DNA of 64,000 bases from Cryptomeria japonica (lineage: Eukaryota; Streptophyta; Pinopsida; Cupressales; Cupressaceae), in contig NC_081408.1 of NCBI RefSeq assembly GCF_030272615.1, positions 763,241,673-763,305,672 of the forward strand. The letters are read 5' to 3'. A program made the translations under genes and the position numbers. Positions within the stretch are counted from its first letter, which is position 1. The number at the start of each line of letters is the position of its first letter. A model generated the notes under the pieces. The model did not search any database. It had not been told where the DNA came from and saw only the letters and a list, made by a program, of their open reading frames with translations. Positions 1-10,732 of this stretch are shown one piece after another.

Positions 1-1368
1 ATCAAATTAATTCATCACAATCGTGGAAAAGAAATCATCACTTAATCGACAACATTGAAAAATTGTTCAAAAATAAAAAAATCATCAAAATCGAGAAATT
101 GTCAAAATCAAAAAATAAAAAATAAAAAAATCGACAAAAAATAAAAAAACCGCCTGCTATGGCACTGGCAGCGCCGCCCACAGCACCGGTGGCACCCGCG
201 GTGGCGTCGGCGGCACCACCCACAGCGCCGCAGTGGCGCCGGCGGCGCCCGCGGAGCCGGTGGTGGCGGCCACCGTCGGGCCTCCACCGCCCCGCCTCTT
301 CCCTTCCCGCCAATTTTTTTCAAAAATAATATATTTTTTTGAAAATAAAAATGCATGTATATAAAAAAAATTCTTTTTTAAGATGCGAATTGATTTTTTT
401 TTAAAAACTGAAAAAACACATTTCACTAATTGAAAAACCCATCTCAAAAATGCAATTTTCTCCCCAACCTAGCTGACGAAAATGCTAAAAAAATGATTTT
501 TTTTATGCTAAGAGTTAAATCAACAAAGCTGGGTTTTCTCGAAGTACGTATCGATGAACCATATTTCGGAGGACGCTCATATCGCCGAACTCACTCGAAC
601 CTATGCTGGTGATATAGAATCGCCATTTCCTTCCTCTAGAGCAATTTTCTCCAACAACTGTAGTGCACAAATGAGGAGTGGAAAAAGTAATTCACCTTTT
701 TATAAACTCATAATGGGGTATTTAAGTGGGATTTTTATTCCACTTATTTTTAATCATCTGATCAAATAATCAGCCTGGCGGGACAATAATTTCAAATTTG
801 TTATCGGGAAATGAATCGGATTGACTCTAATAATCGGATAATCATTCTAATCTATAAATCGACAAAATTTCAAAAATTTCAAAAACAAAAAATCAAAAAA
901 TCGTGAAAAATTCAAAATCATTCGAAAATTATCCGATTCATCTCCCGAGGGGGCATCCTCGCATTGATATCTATCAATCAGGGTCTGGGGCATCATATCG
1001 AGATTTATCATCTTTGAAACATCGAATCCGCATCATATCGAGATTTATCATCTCCAAATCAAATCAGTACCATATCGAAATCAAATCTGCATCAAATCAA
1101 GATCAAATCTACATTCTATCGAATCAACAACATCATCGATCAAGTTTTCTTTGAACCAATGTGTCATCGAGATTTATCATCTCCAAGATTGAAACCGCAT
1201 CATATTGAGATTTATCATCTCCAAATCAAATCTGTATCACTTCGAAACCAAATCCGCATCCAATCAAGATCGAATCTGCATACTACCAAAATCAATATCA
1301 GCAACATCATCAATCGAGCTTTCTTTGAACCAACACGTCATCACACATCGCTTCAAAGAGGGGAAAAA
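1..1368 (+). mobile_element. 3' internal region of a Tat-like LTR retrotransposon
   Basis: No gene is visible. The segment ends in a purine-rich tract (CAAAGAGGGG plus A-run) directly before an LTR starting TGTATACACC, so it is the 3' non-coding part of a plus-strand element. The same tract precedes the LTRs at 46246 (minus strand) and 60853, which ties three elements of the window to one superfamily. It holds a GC-rich Ala/Gly-codon-like patch near 150-300 and a tandem repeat near 1030-1335. Tandem repeats before the polypurine tract are known in Tat/Ogre/Retand-type gypsy elements. The 5' part lies outside the window or is lost. Confidence 0.6.
1031..1335 (+). repeat. Two-copy ~167-bp tandem repeat
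   Basis: Two diverged units begin with CATCATATCGAGATTTATC (1031 and about 1198). Both run through a run of ATC-rich triplets to TTCTTTGAACCAA before CGTCAT or TGTCAT. Shorter copies of the opening motif lie near 990 and 1165. A similar ATATCGA-rich stretch lies before the LTR at 60853, so this is a family feature of the 3' region. Confidence 0.65.
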
Positions 1369-2425
1369 TGTATACACCTGAAAATGGTCTGAAGATAGTT
1401 AATTAAATACGCAGTTATTTGACTAATTCCCCTTCCCAATTAATTGAATTCACAAGCAATTTAATTAATCTCTCTATTCATCTCTAGTAAATAAATCTAA
1501 ATGATTTATTTATATAGTTCATCTCACATCCCCCTTTGATTAATTAATTCTAAATTAATTAATGTCTCCCCATACTAATCAATTCTTCTAATCCCTAATT
1601 AAGGTCAACAAACTCAAGTTTGTTGAGATTAATTACCATTTTCCAATTATTTGAATTTCTAAATTCAAATGAGCACATGGCTCCTAACTTTAACCACCTA
1701 ACCTAACCATCCCCTAACCTAACCCATTCAATCTAATCTTGGGTCTAACTAACCCTATCCTATCTTGCACATTCTAACCTCCTTATCCTAACCTCTCATG
1801 GTGTGGATATTCTCTCATTGAGACACATGGCACTTTTGCCACATGTCTCCTCCCTTGGACACTTGCCCTCTCATGAGCAAGGCTCCTTGACACTTGTCAC
1901 CATAGAGATGACAAGTGTCCCTTCCTCCAACCTCTTCTCCAACTTCCTCAATCTTGGCCCTTGATATCTTCAGATCAAATCTGGACCGTCGATTCCTGCC
2001 ACCTCAGCTTTGGCCTTGGAATTCCTATAAATACCCCTCATTTTGAAGCAAGATAGATCCCATCTCATATCAATTTAGGCATTGTTACTATAGGCATTTG
2101 CATTTCACTTATGTAGTAATTAGCTTTGGATTTATCAGAGCATGTTCATCTAGGTTCTTAAATCATGCATCTCATATCATCTTCATAGTTAATCATGATC
2201 AATTAGCTACTCAACTCTTGAGTTGTCATTTTGGAGGTCATTGCTCCACTGAGAGCCCATCAATCCAACACCTTCAAGGTCCTCAAGAATAGAGGAAAAT
2301 GGGACATTTCAAGGAAAGCTTAGGGTTTGCGTCTTTGATTTAGTTTTCAATTAAGTTTTCAATTATGTTTTTATTGTCTCATTATATGTGTATGCTTATT
2401 ATACTAACCACATTTTTAGCATCAC
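1369..2425 (+). mobile_element. 3' LTR of the Tat-like element (TG...CA)
   Basis: It begins TGTATACACCTGAAAATGG after the polypurine tract and ends TTTTAGCATCACA. The same sequence occurs inverted at 18339-19572, where target duplications fix both ends, so the boundaries here are read from that copy. A TATAAATA box lies at 2026-2033, followed by the expected R/U5 part. No upstream LTR of the same element is in the window. Confidence 0.75.
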
Positions 2426-2984
2426 AGTAACCATCTTCAATCATTATCAATATATGCATTATTATGCATTGTTCTATCTATTTCTCTATTTTTTATTATA
2501 TTTGGGTTTGTAAGGGGAGTACCCTTCATCAGTACATCTTTTCGCATGACCTCACATAGGGGTTGCTTACAAAAGTATGAAGAATTTTATGAAATAAGGC
2601 GTATTTGCACGATGACTTTTATTTCAATATCGTTGGTCATGGAATAGTCAATATTTAATTCCTTGATGGTAGAGTGAAAGGGATTGATGTTGTTCTACAT
2701 ATCCTAGTATTGAAATAAAACCTCCTTTTAATAAGTTAAATTATGTGGGTGTGCAGGTTATTTTCTTGAGTGGAGTATGCAAGATGACTAGATGAGCTAT
2801 GGTATTGGCTAAGTGTGTTTAGATTGGCACCTTAATCGAGTTGGATACATACATTATTTAATACAGTAATTATTCTAAGAAGGTAAAGAAAAGAGCCTTA
2901 GATTTTTCGTCCTCACCATCAGATAGAGCAATTAACAAATCTATTGCATCAAATTCAAATGGTTTTACATTTTGGGTACCTAAG
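2426..2984. other. No gene seen; degraded repeat DNA
   Basis: AT-rich sequence with frequent stops in all frames. The last part may belong to the decayed copia element that follows, but I could not align it to a domain. Confidence 0.4.
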
Positions 2985-3979
2985 GGTGATCATTCCATAG
3001 AGATAAGCCTTCAAGAAGAGAAGAAAATGTTATAATACAAGAGACTTGAACATATTGGTTAGAAGGGTCTTAGAGCCCTAAAAAATAAATTCCTCATAGA
3101 GGGGTTTAATCATTATAGCCTCAAATTAACTTTTATAGACATCGCATATATATGGAAAACAAAATCATGTTCACGTCTACTCTAGTTCTCACAAATCTAT
3201 TGGGTTTTTGGACTTTATCTATTCTAATGTATTTGGTTATATCTTGCATGGGCCCATGTTTCAATAGATAAATGTAAGGCTATGGATTTTCATATAAATA
3301 TTTGAATATTTGTTGGGTATCCAGATGATTTGAAATGCTAGGATTCTTCATCCCATCACTCATGAGTTATTCATAGAGAGGAGTGTTTATTTTGAGAAAA
3401 TCCCTTATAGTTCTTCTCCTACCACTTCTCCATCCACTATCAACTTGGATATATTGCATCATGATGATAATTCTTCAAATGATCTTAATATTCCTAATAT
3501 TGATGACGAGTCTTATTCATACTCTCCAAATTGTGATGGTGATGATGAGGATTCACATTCCTCTCCTAGTCATCATTCAAAGGTTGATAATTCACCTATA
3601 GACTCTCCAACCTCAATAACTCTTTGGGCTTGTTAGATATTTGAATTAGCAAGTGATTGGGTTGGTGATTCACTAGATACAATAAGAACAAGGTCATAGT
3701 TTCAGTAAGCTCCAAATCTCTTTGTTGCTTTGACTGTTAATCCCTAATCTTATTGTGAAGCTATAGGTATCGCTAAGTGGGATGTTGAACTATGCAAGAA
3801 GAGTTCAATTCCTTAGAGAGGAATCACACATGCAATATTTCCCCTCTACCTAAGAGAAGAAAATGTGTTCTATGCAAGTAGATATTAGAGAGAATTTGTA
3901 CCAAATGTGTTTATTGACAAGCATAAGGTTTGCTTGGTTGTGAAAGGATTCTCCCAAGTTCTACACATTCACCACTTTA
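2985..3979 (+). pseudogene. Ty1/copia pol pseudogene lacking the integrase core
   Basis: Pieces of copia pol follow in order across shifted frames with many stops. First is a GAG-pre-integrase part (KRLEHIG, then GLRALKNKFLIEG). Next comes the integrase C-terminal region (VGYPDDLK, RILHPITHELFIERSVYFEK) and an acidic Ser/Asp linker (LDILHHDDNSSNDL). Last is the start of reverse transcriptase (VGDSLDTIRTRS, then AIGIAKWDVEL, then VVKGFSQV). The catalytic DDE core between the first two pieces is absent. The RT is cut off where the next LTR starts at 3980. This is a dead remnant. Confidence 0.75.
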
Positions 3980-4287
3980 TGTTAGAGCATTTTTAACCTT
4001 GGTTATACTTTTTTGCTTAAGTTCACATAGTCATGCTTCTAGTTAGCTAGAGTTGAGATTTTTTTTAGCTCCTTATTCTTTCACTTTAGTTCTCCTAAAT
4101 TTAGTTTAGGGCCTTATTTTTCTCTCCATATAACCACATCATTATATATTTTAAATTCATCATGTAATCTTTTCTTTTGAGAAAAATGACTTATTTTTAT
4201 TGCTACTCTCATTTGTGGAAGGTATTTTTGTTTGCGATTTGCTCTTGTAGGCTTGTGTTGCAAACTTTTATGTTGCAAAATTCAACA
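3980..4287 (+). mobile_element. Short copia-type LTR followed by a primer site
   Basis: A 308-bp TG...CA segment (TGTTAGAGCATTT to AAAATTCAACA) directly precedes TGGTATTAGAGC. That differs by one base from the usual plant tRNA-iMet primer site TGGTATCAGAGC. It interrupts the copia pol upstream. No partner LTR was found, so the downstream extent is unknown. Confidence 0.5.
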
Positions 4288-4299
4288 TGGTATTAGAGC
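4288..4299 (+). promoter_or_regulatory. Degenerate primer binding site, tRNA-iMet type
   Basis: TGGTATTAGAGC begins right after the LTR CA end. A second copy of the LTR end plus primer site lies about 30 bases downstream, suggesting a local duplication. Confidence 0.5.
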
Positions 4300-6089
4300 T
4301 CAATCTAAAATTCAACATGGTATTAGAGATTTACCTTTGTTACAACATTGTATCATAGATCAATCTTTAAATTCAACATAGCATCAAATCAAGGATTCAA
4401 CAAACCCGTTCTCAAGCTTTAAGGGTTTATTTTGTCAGAGGAATAGCAGGGTTTCCAAGTTCGCTTCCTTGTGTGGATTTGGAAGAGGGTAATTTTTATT
4501 ATCTTTTGGAGCCTTGAAAAAAAAGTTTCCATTTTTTAAAAGTTTATAGTTTCGACAACTTCCTATTTTCAACAAATTTTTATTTTAGGCAACTTTTAAT
4601 TTTAGAAAACTTTCTTTTTTGTAAAGTTTCTATTTATGGATACTCTTTCAAGCCTCCAAGCCCTTTTTGACATGCAATTGGTTTTTTACCATAACTTGAT
4701 CACATGGAGTCCATTTTTTGACTTCCACATATCATTGGATAGATGGTTTAGAGGGTTATCCGAATTTGCAAGTGGTTTGATTTGATTTTCTCTTGGTGAG
4801 TACAATAGACATTTGAATTAAACTCTCATTTTTGCACTTCTGGGACAATAACTTGGGAAAACAGACTCCATTTTTTTACTTTGAAATATCATCAAAAGTC
4901 TCTTAGAGTCCTCTATCTACATCTACTGCTATTTTTTTCCAATTTTTTCTTGGGAAGTTTTTATTTAGTCTTTTGTGTTTTCATTTGATGGATGATTACT
5001 TGGTTGTTTTGGCTCCTAGAAACTTTTTGATTGCATTGGATGGATTCTCTTGGGATTTTCTACATGTATTTCCAATACTTTTCCATATTTGGGTATTTTG
5101 AGAATCCTTTTCACCCACTTCTTTATTTGTCGATACACTAAGATAAAGTACCATTCTTGTCTATGGTTTTTGGGGATTTTGCATATTTTATTGTACCTTA
5201 TTTTGTATATGCATTGTATTATAAAGTGCCATGGGGAATTGTGTAGTGCCTTTTTTTTTTCCTTCACATATGTTTTTGGCAAGTGTCCATCACAACAACA
5301 TCGAATACTAGGCATTTTTGTCCCGTGCATGTGTGCATTGGTTGCGTACCCTTTTTTAAATGCAAGTATTTTCTATGTACATTTAGATTCTCCTTCATGC
5401 ACTACTTGGTGACACTCAATTTTAGTGGACTACCATATCTCTCCCTTGTCATCATTATGGGAGGTTTCTACTATTGGTGCTAATTCTTCCTTGATTTCTC
5501 TTTGGAGTGAGCTACATATTTAGTATTTATTCCTATGCATTATCTGGATGCAACAGTTGCATTTCAAGGAGATGAAGTTGTAACTACCTTTGATACAAAA
5601 TTAAATACATGTCGCAATAGAATAAATGCCTAAATAAAATATTATATATTGAGAAATGGCCACATATCTTCTAGAATGTCACCTAGGATAACTAACCTGG
5701 TCCTATAAGGATTATTAAATGACAAGTTACAAAAGTAACTTTATGATAACTAAATTATGCCAACTAAGCCAAAGTAAGCTTAAAGTGTAAATGACATTTA
5801 CTTTAATGTGTAAATGATATTTATTCTAATGTGTAAATGATATATATATTTTTTCCCTCTTTTTTTTTCTAACAATTACAATTGTCATTGAACATAGGCT
5901 ACAAATATTAAATAATTTTAACCCCCTATGTCCTCTTGGACACTTTCCTAGGTACATGAAGACCTATAGATGCCTGCATTTAGTTTTTATTCACCTAACC
6001 TTATCAAAAAAATTAAAATAACAATAAATTTAGGTTATGCGAGATTTCCCTATATCCTTGGTCCAATTTGTACTAATATTAGGGTCAAG
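4300..6089. other. No supportable gene; degraded internal repeat DNA
   Basis: AT-rich and poly-T-rich sequence. Open frames of up to 120 codons on both strands around 5016-5412 overlap each other, are hydrophobic from T-rich codons and match nothing I know. I treat the stretch as the decayed interior of the element starting at 3980 plus unknown sequence. Confidence 0.4.
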
Positions 6090-6480
6090 ATACATAAGCG
6101 TTCAATAAAATTTGGAAAATCCTCCAAGCAAGCATCAAGATATGTGGGACCATTTAAAGCCCTCGAGGTTGTTAATCCAGTTGCATACAAAATTCCTCTA
6201 CCTCAAACTCTCGCTTGGTTGCAAAATGTGTTTCATGTATTTTATCTAAAGAAATATATAATAGACTTTGATCACATAATTGACTAGAACTTGTTGTAGA
6301 CTATGCAGGATCTAGTGGTGGTTAGGATTGAGCCACTCAGAGTGATTAAGGTACGTAAGCTTTTCTTGCGTAATCAAGAGGTCATGTAGTGTAAGGTCCA
6401 ATGGGACTAGTACTATAAGGACAGTGCCACCTGGGAGGACTATGATACTTACTCATCACAACATGAATTTATGATGTATG
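6090..6480 (+). pseudogene. Ty3/gypsy pol C-terminal remnant
   Basis: The translation matches the end of chromovirus-type gypsy integrase: SRYVGPFKALEVVNPVAYKI, then a QNVFHVFYLKKYI block, then FDHIID. After two stops in the same frame it continues with VVVRIEPLRVIKVR and KDSATWEDYDT, the chromodomain-like tail (usual form EATWE). Everything upstream (protease, RT, RNase H, integrase core) is missing. A G-run and an LTR start follow at 6556, as expected for the end of an element. Confidence 0.7.
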
Positions 6481-6555
6481 GCCAAAACATGAATTTCATT
6501 TTAATTTTATTTTGATACTTAATCATCATAGATGATGGTTCACAAGGGGGGGATA

Positions 6556-7060
6556 TGTTACATCCATCTTTTCATTAGCAAATTTTGATGTGCTTTGATG
6601 CAATGTATAATTTGTGATGTTTATTATAAACTTTAATGTGAATTTTGTTTTTTAATGGTCTCATTGGGAAGAATGTTAATGGTTGAGCAATTATGAGAAA
6701 AGTGCTATGTTATTGTTAACCTTAAATGTGAATAATTTTTCGGGTAACTACATTTGTTTGATCAAGTGGATGCAGAACCCTCTCAACCTTTGAGAAGGGA
6801 GGGAGAGTATCATACAGGAGAGGACGTAGACTTGTGGAGAGGTCGAAGTTTCCATTTGAACCATAGCAAGCCTATGAGTTAAGTAACTCATCTAGGGTTG
6901 TCATAGCCTTAGCAAATTGTTGTGTTGATGTCTAGGGTTTTAGAATGTCATGACCATGTTAAGTTGCAGACCCAATAGGATTTACTCCATAGTGTCTTTA
7001 ATCTTTATCGTATGCTTTCATCATCATGAATTTGAGGTAATATGATAGTCATTGAATTTA
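6556..7060 (+). mobile_element. 3' LTR (start clear, end uncertain) of the gypsy remnant
   Basis: It starts TGTTACATCC directly after the polypurine tract AAGGGGGGGATA, downstream of the pol tail. TGTTACA starts are common in gypsy LTRs. No second copy is in the window, so the 3' end is a guess within about 200 bases. Confidence 0.45.
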
Positions 7061-7074
7061 ATTAATTATTATAA

Positions 7075-7205
7075 ATAAAATTTATATGAATATGTATCAA
7101 TAAGAATGAGATATATGTGTACATATATATGTATGTATACATGTGCATATACAGCTATATAGATAGACATGTATATGTAGTAATTATTATTAATATATAT
7201 CATTC
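7075..7205. repeat. TA/TG/GTAT-rich simple repeat
   Basis: Interrupted runs of TATATG, GTATGTAT and ATACAT units with no coding potential. Confidence 0.6.
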
Positions 7206-7290
7206 TACTCAAGTAGTCTTATAGACTTTATAGATTATAATAATTTAAACTTTAAATAACTAGCATTGTTGAGTTTTTCATCATTTGATA

Positions 7291-7424
7291 AAGTACAAAA
7301 TTCATCGATCTCATCGGCATTAAAGGAAGCTTATTCATGGAAATCGTAAATGTCACGACTCCACATATAAGAGGAAATGAAATTGAAATGGAATTTCCAT
7401 TGCATTGGAATTTGGGGAATAATG
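7291..7424 (+). pseudogene. Left part of an open frame interrupted by the TE nest
   Basis: A frame open from a TAA at 7288 runs to the insertion site. If the nested elements and one target copy are removed, it continues without shift at 16738 for about 58 more codons, to TAG near 16912. That gives roughly 100 codons without a stop. I do not recognise the product. The only ATG in the left part is near 7336. It could be an old exon or chance. Confidence 0.3.
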
Positions 7425-7701
7425 TGTTAGTTTTAAACCGAGCAGAAAAACATGACAATCAACAATAAAATAGAGAAAACAAAACAAAAACAAAAACATA
7501 ACAAGGAAAGTTTTAACGTGGTTCACCATTAAGTGGCTACGTCCACCAAAAAGCAGGGAAATCTGATATATTAATTGATATCAATCCTACAGTCATACAT
7601 GACTGCACTCAGTCATTTATAGAGACATCTTAGATATGAAATGAAGAGTCTTTTGGGGAAGACAAACAACCATGTGACTATTGGGCTTCATATTCCCAAC
7701 A
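7425..7701 (-). repeat. 3' LTR of the small copia-type element
   Basis: Minus-strand LTR starting TGTTGGGAATATGAAGCCC and ending GGTTTAAAACTAACA. It is nearly identical to 16457-16732. The plus strand just past its inner edge reads ATCTCCCCCGTG, that is, a minus-strand polypurine tract GGGGGAGAT. Confidence 0.9.
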
Positions 7702-7712
7702 ATCTCCCCCGT
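7702..7712 (-). promoter_or_regulatory. Polypurine tract
   Basis: Minus strand GGGGGAGAT abuts the TGTTGGG start of the 3' LTR, the usual plus-strand DNA priming site of copia elements. Confidence 0.7.
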
Positions 7713-7854
7713 GAAGTCCAACCGGCACAGCCACACACAACGACATCCCTACTTCCATTTTCGAAATTCACATTACAACCAACCTGCTAGATTTTAGCTT
7801 CGCGATCTTTTGCTCACATACACTTTGAATTAATCTTCTCCAAAGCACGTCAGA

Positions 7855-8316
7855 TTAAATAAAACCTAGCCATTGAACCATGACATTACAATTAACTCTT
7901 GCAGCTGATATATCCAAAATATTGAAAAGATCATTAACTGGTTCTAAAATGAACCCTTCATCCTGAAATGAATCCTTAAGATCATCGGTGCTCCCCCATG
8001 ACAAAACATCGTCATTTGGAACTCCATCTGCCTTTTCCAACTCCACACTATTGTTAGCACCTTCTAAAGCTTCAATTACAAGGTTCGAAGGTCTCAAAGT
8101 GAAGCGTGCAATCAATGCATTCCATTCTGCCTCCACTTTTGCAATCTTCATTAATAAATCATCGCTTCTGCAATCTGTCTCTTTGTCTTTGGGGTCATCC
8201 TCATTTGCTAGATTCAAGACTACATCCTCCTCACCCTAGGAAGCATCCTCCTCATCTTGGAAGGGAAATAAACCAGTATCTTCTTCTTCAAATAGCGGAT
8301 ACAACAAACCCTCTTC
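7855..8316 (-). pseudogene. C-terminal part of the unknown ORF of the small copia-type element
   Basis: Minus-strand frame running from the gypsy insertion site to a stop at 7855. It is in the same frame as 16170-16422 once the nested gypsy and one target copy are subtracted. One TAG lies inside it (about 8236), where CAG would fit. The product is acidic (Glu/Asp runs such as EEEDTG) and then carries NLANEDDPKDKETDCRSDD, with no zinc knuckle, protease, RT or integrase signature. I do not recognise it. It could be a reduced gag or a captured host sequence. Confidence 0.5.
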
Positions 8317-8321
8317 TTCTT

Positions 8322-9903
8322 TGGTGTAGGAGCACCCTTCCAGAATCTTTCTCTTTCTTTGTCTTGTTGGTGTTATGCTTCTTTAGAAGCCATTGTACAT
8401 AAAATAATGAGCCATGTGCTCATAGGTCCTAGGTAGGGTCCTAGAGGAGGTCTTAGGGGTCATAAGTATTTTCTTGAAGATGGAGTGTATGTGTGTCCTG
8501 GAGGTGTTTAGGGGTCCTTCATATCATGGTGGTGTCCTTAGGTTGGCCCATTGTGGGTCTAGGAGTCAGCAAGAGAAACATTGGGAAAGTTGCTCAAAAG
8601 TTGCATGACAACTTCTAAAAGTTGTCAAGCAACTTTTCCACCATGATGTCAAAATCCTTAGGTTGGCATGGACAACCCTAAATGTGGCACACCGACTGAG
8701 GTATGGGTAGTATAATATGTTACAAACCCTCAGTTAAACGGTTGGATGTTAGAGATTGTACGACAAAAACAAACTGAATTGACTGTGATTGTTTTTGGGT
8801 TACCAGACAGATTGTATGCAGTTACCGAGCAAACTAATGGATTGATTTGCAAGCAAACCTGTGTGGAATGTATTATTTGGTGTATATATCTTCCTTGTGA
8901 GTGATTAGATTAGCTTTTTGTTTACCGGTTGAGTGTGTTTGTAAATAATTTGTAAGTTGCAGTCTTACTGTCCAATTTTGGACCGGTTTGAGCAAATGAA
9001 GTCTTAACTCCATTCCCCGTTGTGGAACCACCATGAAACCATGGGGAATGGATGTGAAGACCTTGTACTATAGTCCCAAGCAACCAGGGCCCTTGAAAAT
9101 GCAAGGAGGCCAAGCAAAGACCCATTCCTAGGCGAGACTGGATAGTGCCCGGTTAGGAATGGCTATTGGTGCAGAGGTCTTGGAGAGCAAGGTTGATTAG
9201 TGGAGAGTGCATCCTTTGGAGGAAGTGTAGAGGAGTGAGTGAAGAATCATTGGTGTGAAGGAGGAGCCTCCACCAATCCAAAAAAGGTGGCTAAAACTCA
9301 AAACACTCACTGTGACCCAGGCAGACCCTAAAAACCCTCACAAAAACCATTAAAACGCTTAAAATCCACCTAGGACAGTGTACAGACACTTGGAGGACTA
9401 AAACCTAGAAAATCCTTGAGTCCTTGCCAAATGAATGGTAGTCCTTTTTGGGAGTTTGGGTTGTTTGTGCATCGTTTGTGAGAGGGAGCCCTAGAAGACC
9501 GGTTAGGAGGCCTAATTGGTCCTAATCCTTGTAGCCCTATTTGAAGGCAAAACCCCAAATTTGTGAAATCGGTAAGGGGTTAGAATCTTGAAACCTCTTG
9601 GGGGCTCATGAATGGGTGGAAAGACCATGAAATAGACCTGAAACAACCTTGCTAAGACCTTGGAAGGTGTGGAACAAGATTAGCCCTTATTAGCCATAGT
9701 AAGGGGTTTTGAGTCTCATGAGTAGGTGAGACCTTAAGAGCAGCATTGGAACTCATTGGTGGGTGGATTGGGCAAGGTCAGGGGATTCCTCAAGCAAAGG
9801 GGAAGTCCTAGAGACCCTAGGGTGAGTAGAGAACATCAGGTGATCCAAGGAAAGGATCCAAGAGCATAGACTAGGCTAGTCTATCCCAAACCCCATTCCA
9901 TCA
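8322..9903 (+). repeat. 5' LTR of the nested gypsy element
   Basis: 1,582 bp from TGGTGTAGGAGCACC to CATTCCATCA, followed two bases later by the primer site. Its pair lies at 14576-16164. Open frames inside it on the minus strand are LTR sequence, not genes. Confidence 0.93.
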
Positions 9904-9906
9904 GAT

Positions 9907-9918
9907 TGGTATCAGAGC
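9907..9918 (+). promoter_or_regulatory. Primer binding site, tRNA-iMet type
   Basis: TGGTATCAGAGC, the standard plant initiator-Met primer site, lies 3 bases after the LTR end. Confidence 0.9.
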
Positions 9919-9943
9919 GAGTGAAAGACTTGTTGGACTGTGT

Positions 9944-10732
9944 ATGTCTCTATATACTGGTGAATCAGTAGGGGAGAGAAGAATGGTTACTAATGCAGAG
10001 GTGGCTAGAGAGGTGGAAGAACAGAAGGAGAAAAATAGACTCCTTGAGGAAGCTGTGAGTGAGATGAGGGATAAATTGCAGGAAGTGGTGGATCAGAGGA
10101 CACAAGGACCTTGGGATGAAGACACCAAGGGTAAAGGAAAGAAGACTATAGACATAGATGACATTATCCCTGAACCAGATCCCTTGTTCAATGAAGAACC
10201 TTTTGTGAAGGCTATTAAGGCCTTGAACACCAAAGCCTTTGAAGGATTGCCACATTTTAGTGGAAGAATGGACATAGACACTGTTATGGAATGGGTTGAG
10301 GGCATAGAAAACTACTTTGAGTGTGAAGGAGTGACGGAGGCTCAGAAGGTTAAAGTTGCCAAATCAAGTTTGAGGGGAGCAACTTTGACATGGTGGAAGT
10401 ACCTGCAAGAAGAGAGAGTTAGTATGGGAAAGCTACCTATTGCAAATTGGAAAGCTATGGTGGGTAAAATTAAGGAGAACTACTTACCAAAGGATTATGA
10501 ATTCCAACTTCATAAGAAGAGACTAGGATTGAAGCAGAAGGATCTTGATGTGGCCTCCTACACAGAGGAGTTTCAAAAGCTATGTCTTAGGTCCAAAGTC
10601 CAAGAAGATGAATCCATTAAGGTGGAACATTCAAGAGGAGATAAGCCTATGGACTCCTACTACTGTCTAGAAGTGTCATCAGCTTGCTACCAAGGTAGAA
10701 GAGAGGAACAAAAGGAAAGGAGACTCGAATAG
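9944..10732 (+). pseudogene. gag of the nested gypsy element (N-terminal part)
   Basis: Encodes the structural Gag start: a coiled-coil-like region (residues about 20-50, REVEEQKEKNRLLEEAV), an acidic linker, then the retrotransposon gag core with the W-rich helix segment ATLTWWKYLQEERV and the YTEEFQKLCLRS block. The frame is lost near 10640-10670, where a small deletion joins a frame that misses the usual end of the domain. The true continuation (CHQLATKVEERNKRK, then an Arg/Gly-rich stretch) lies in the frame used by pol. The start is the first ATG after the primer site. Confidence 0.85.

Noticed and set aside
38-447. Arg-, Ala- and Gly-rich open frames on the minus strand
   Set aside because: They exist in all three frames because of GC-rich triplet repeats, have no domain and lie in a retroelement end.
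5016-5412. Overlapping 104- and 120-codon frames on both strands
   Set aside because: Hydrophobic composition from T-rich codons, no motif, no promoter or partner exon.
8922-9558. Minus-strand frames in the gypsy LTR, one repeated at 15631-15819
   Set aside because: The repetition is explained by the two LTR copies; it is LTR sequence and not a conserved gene.
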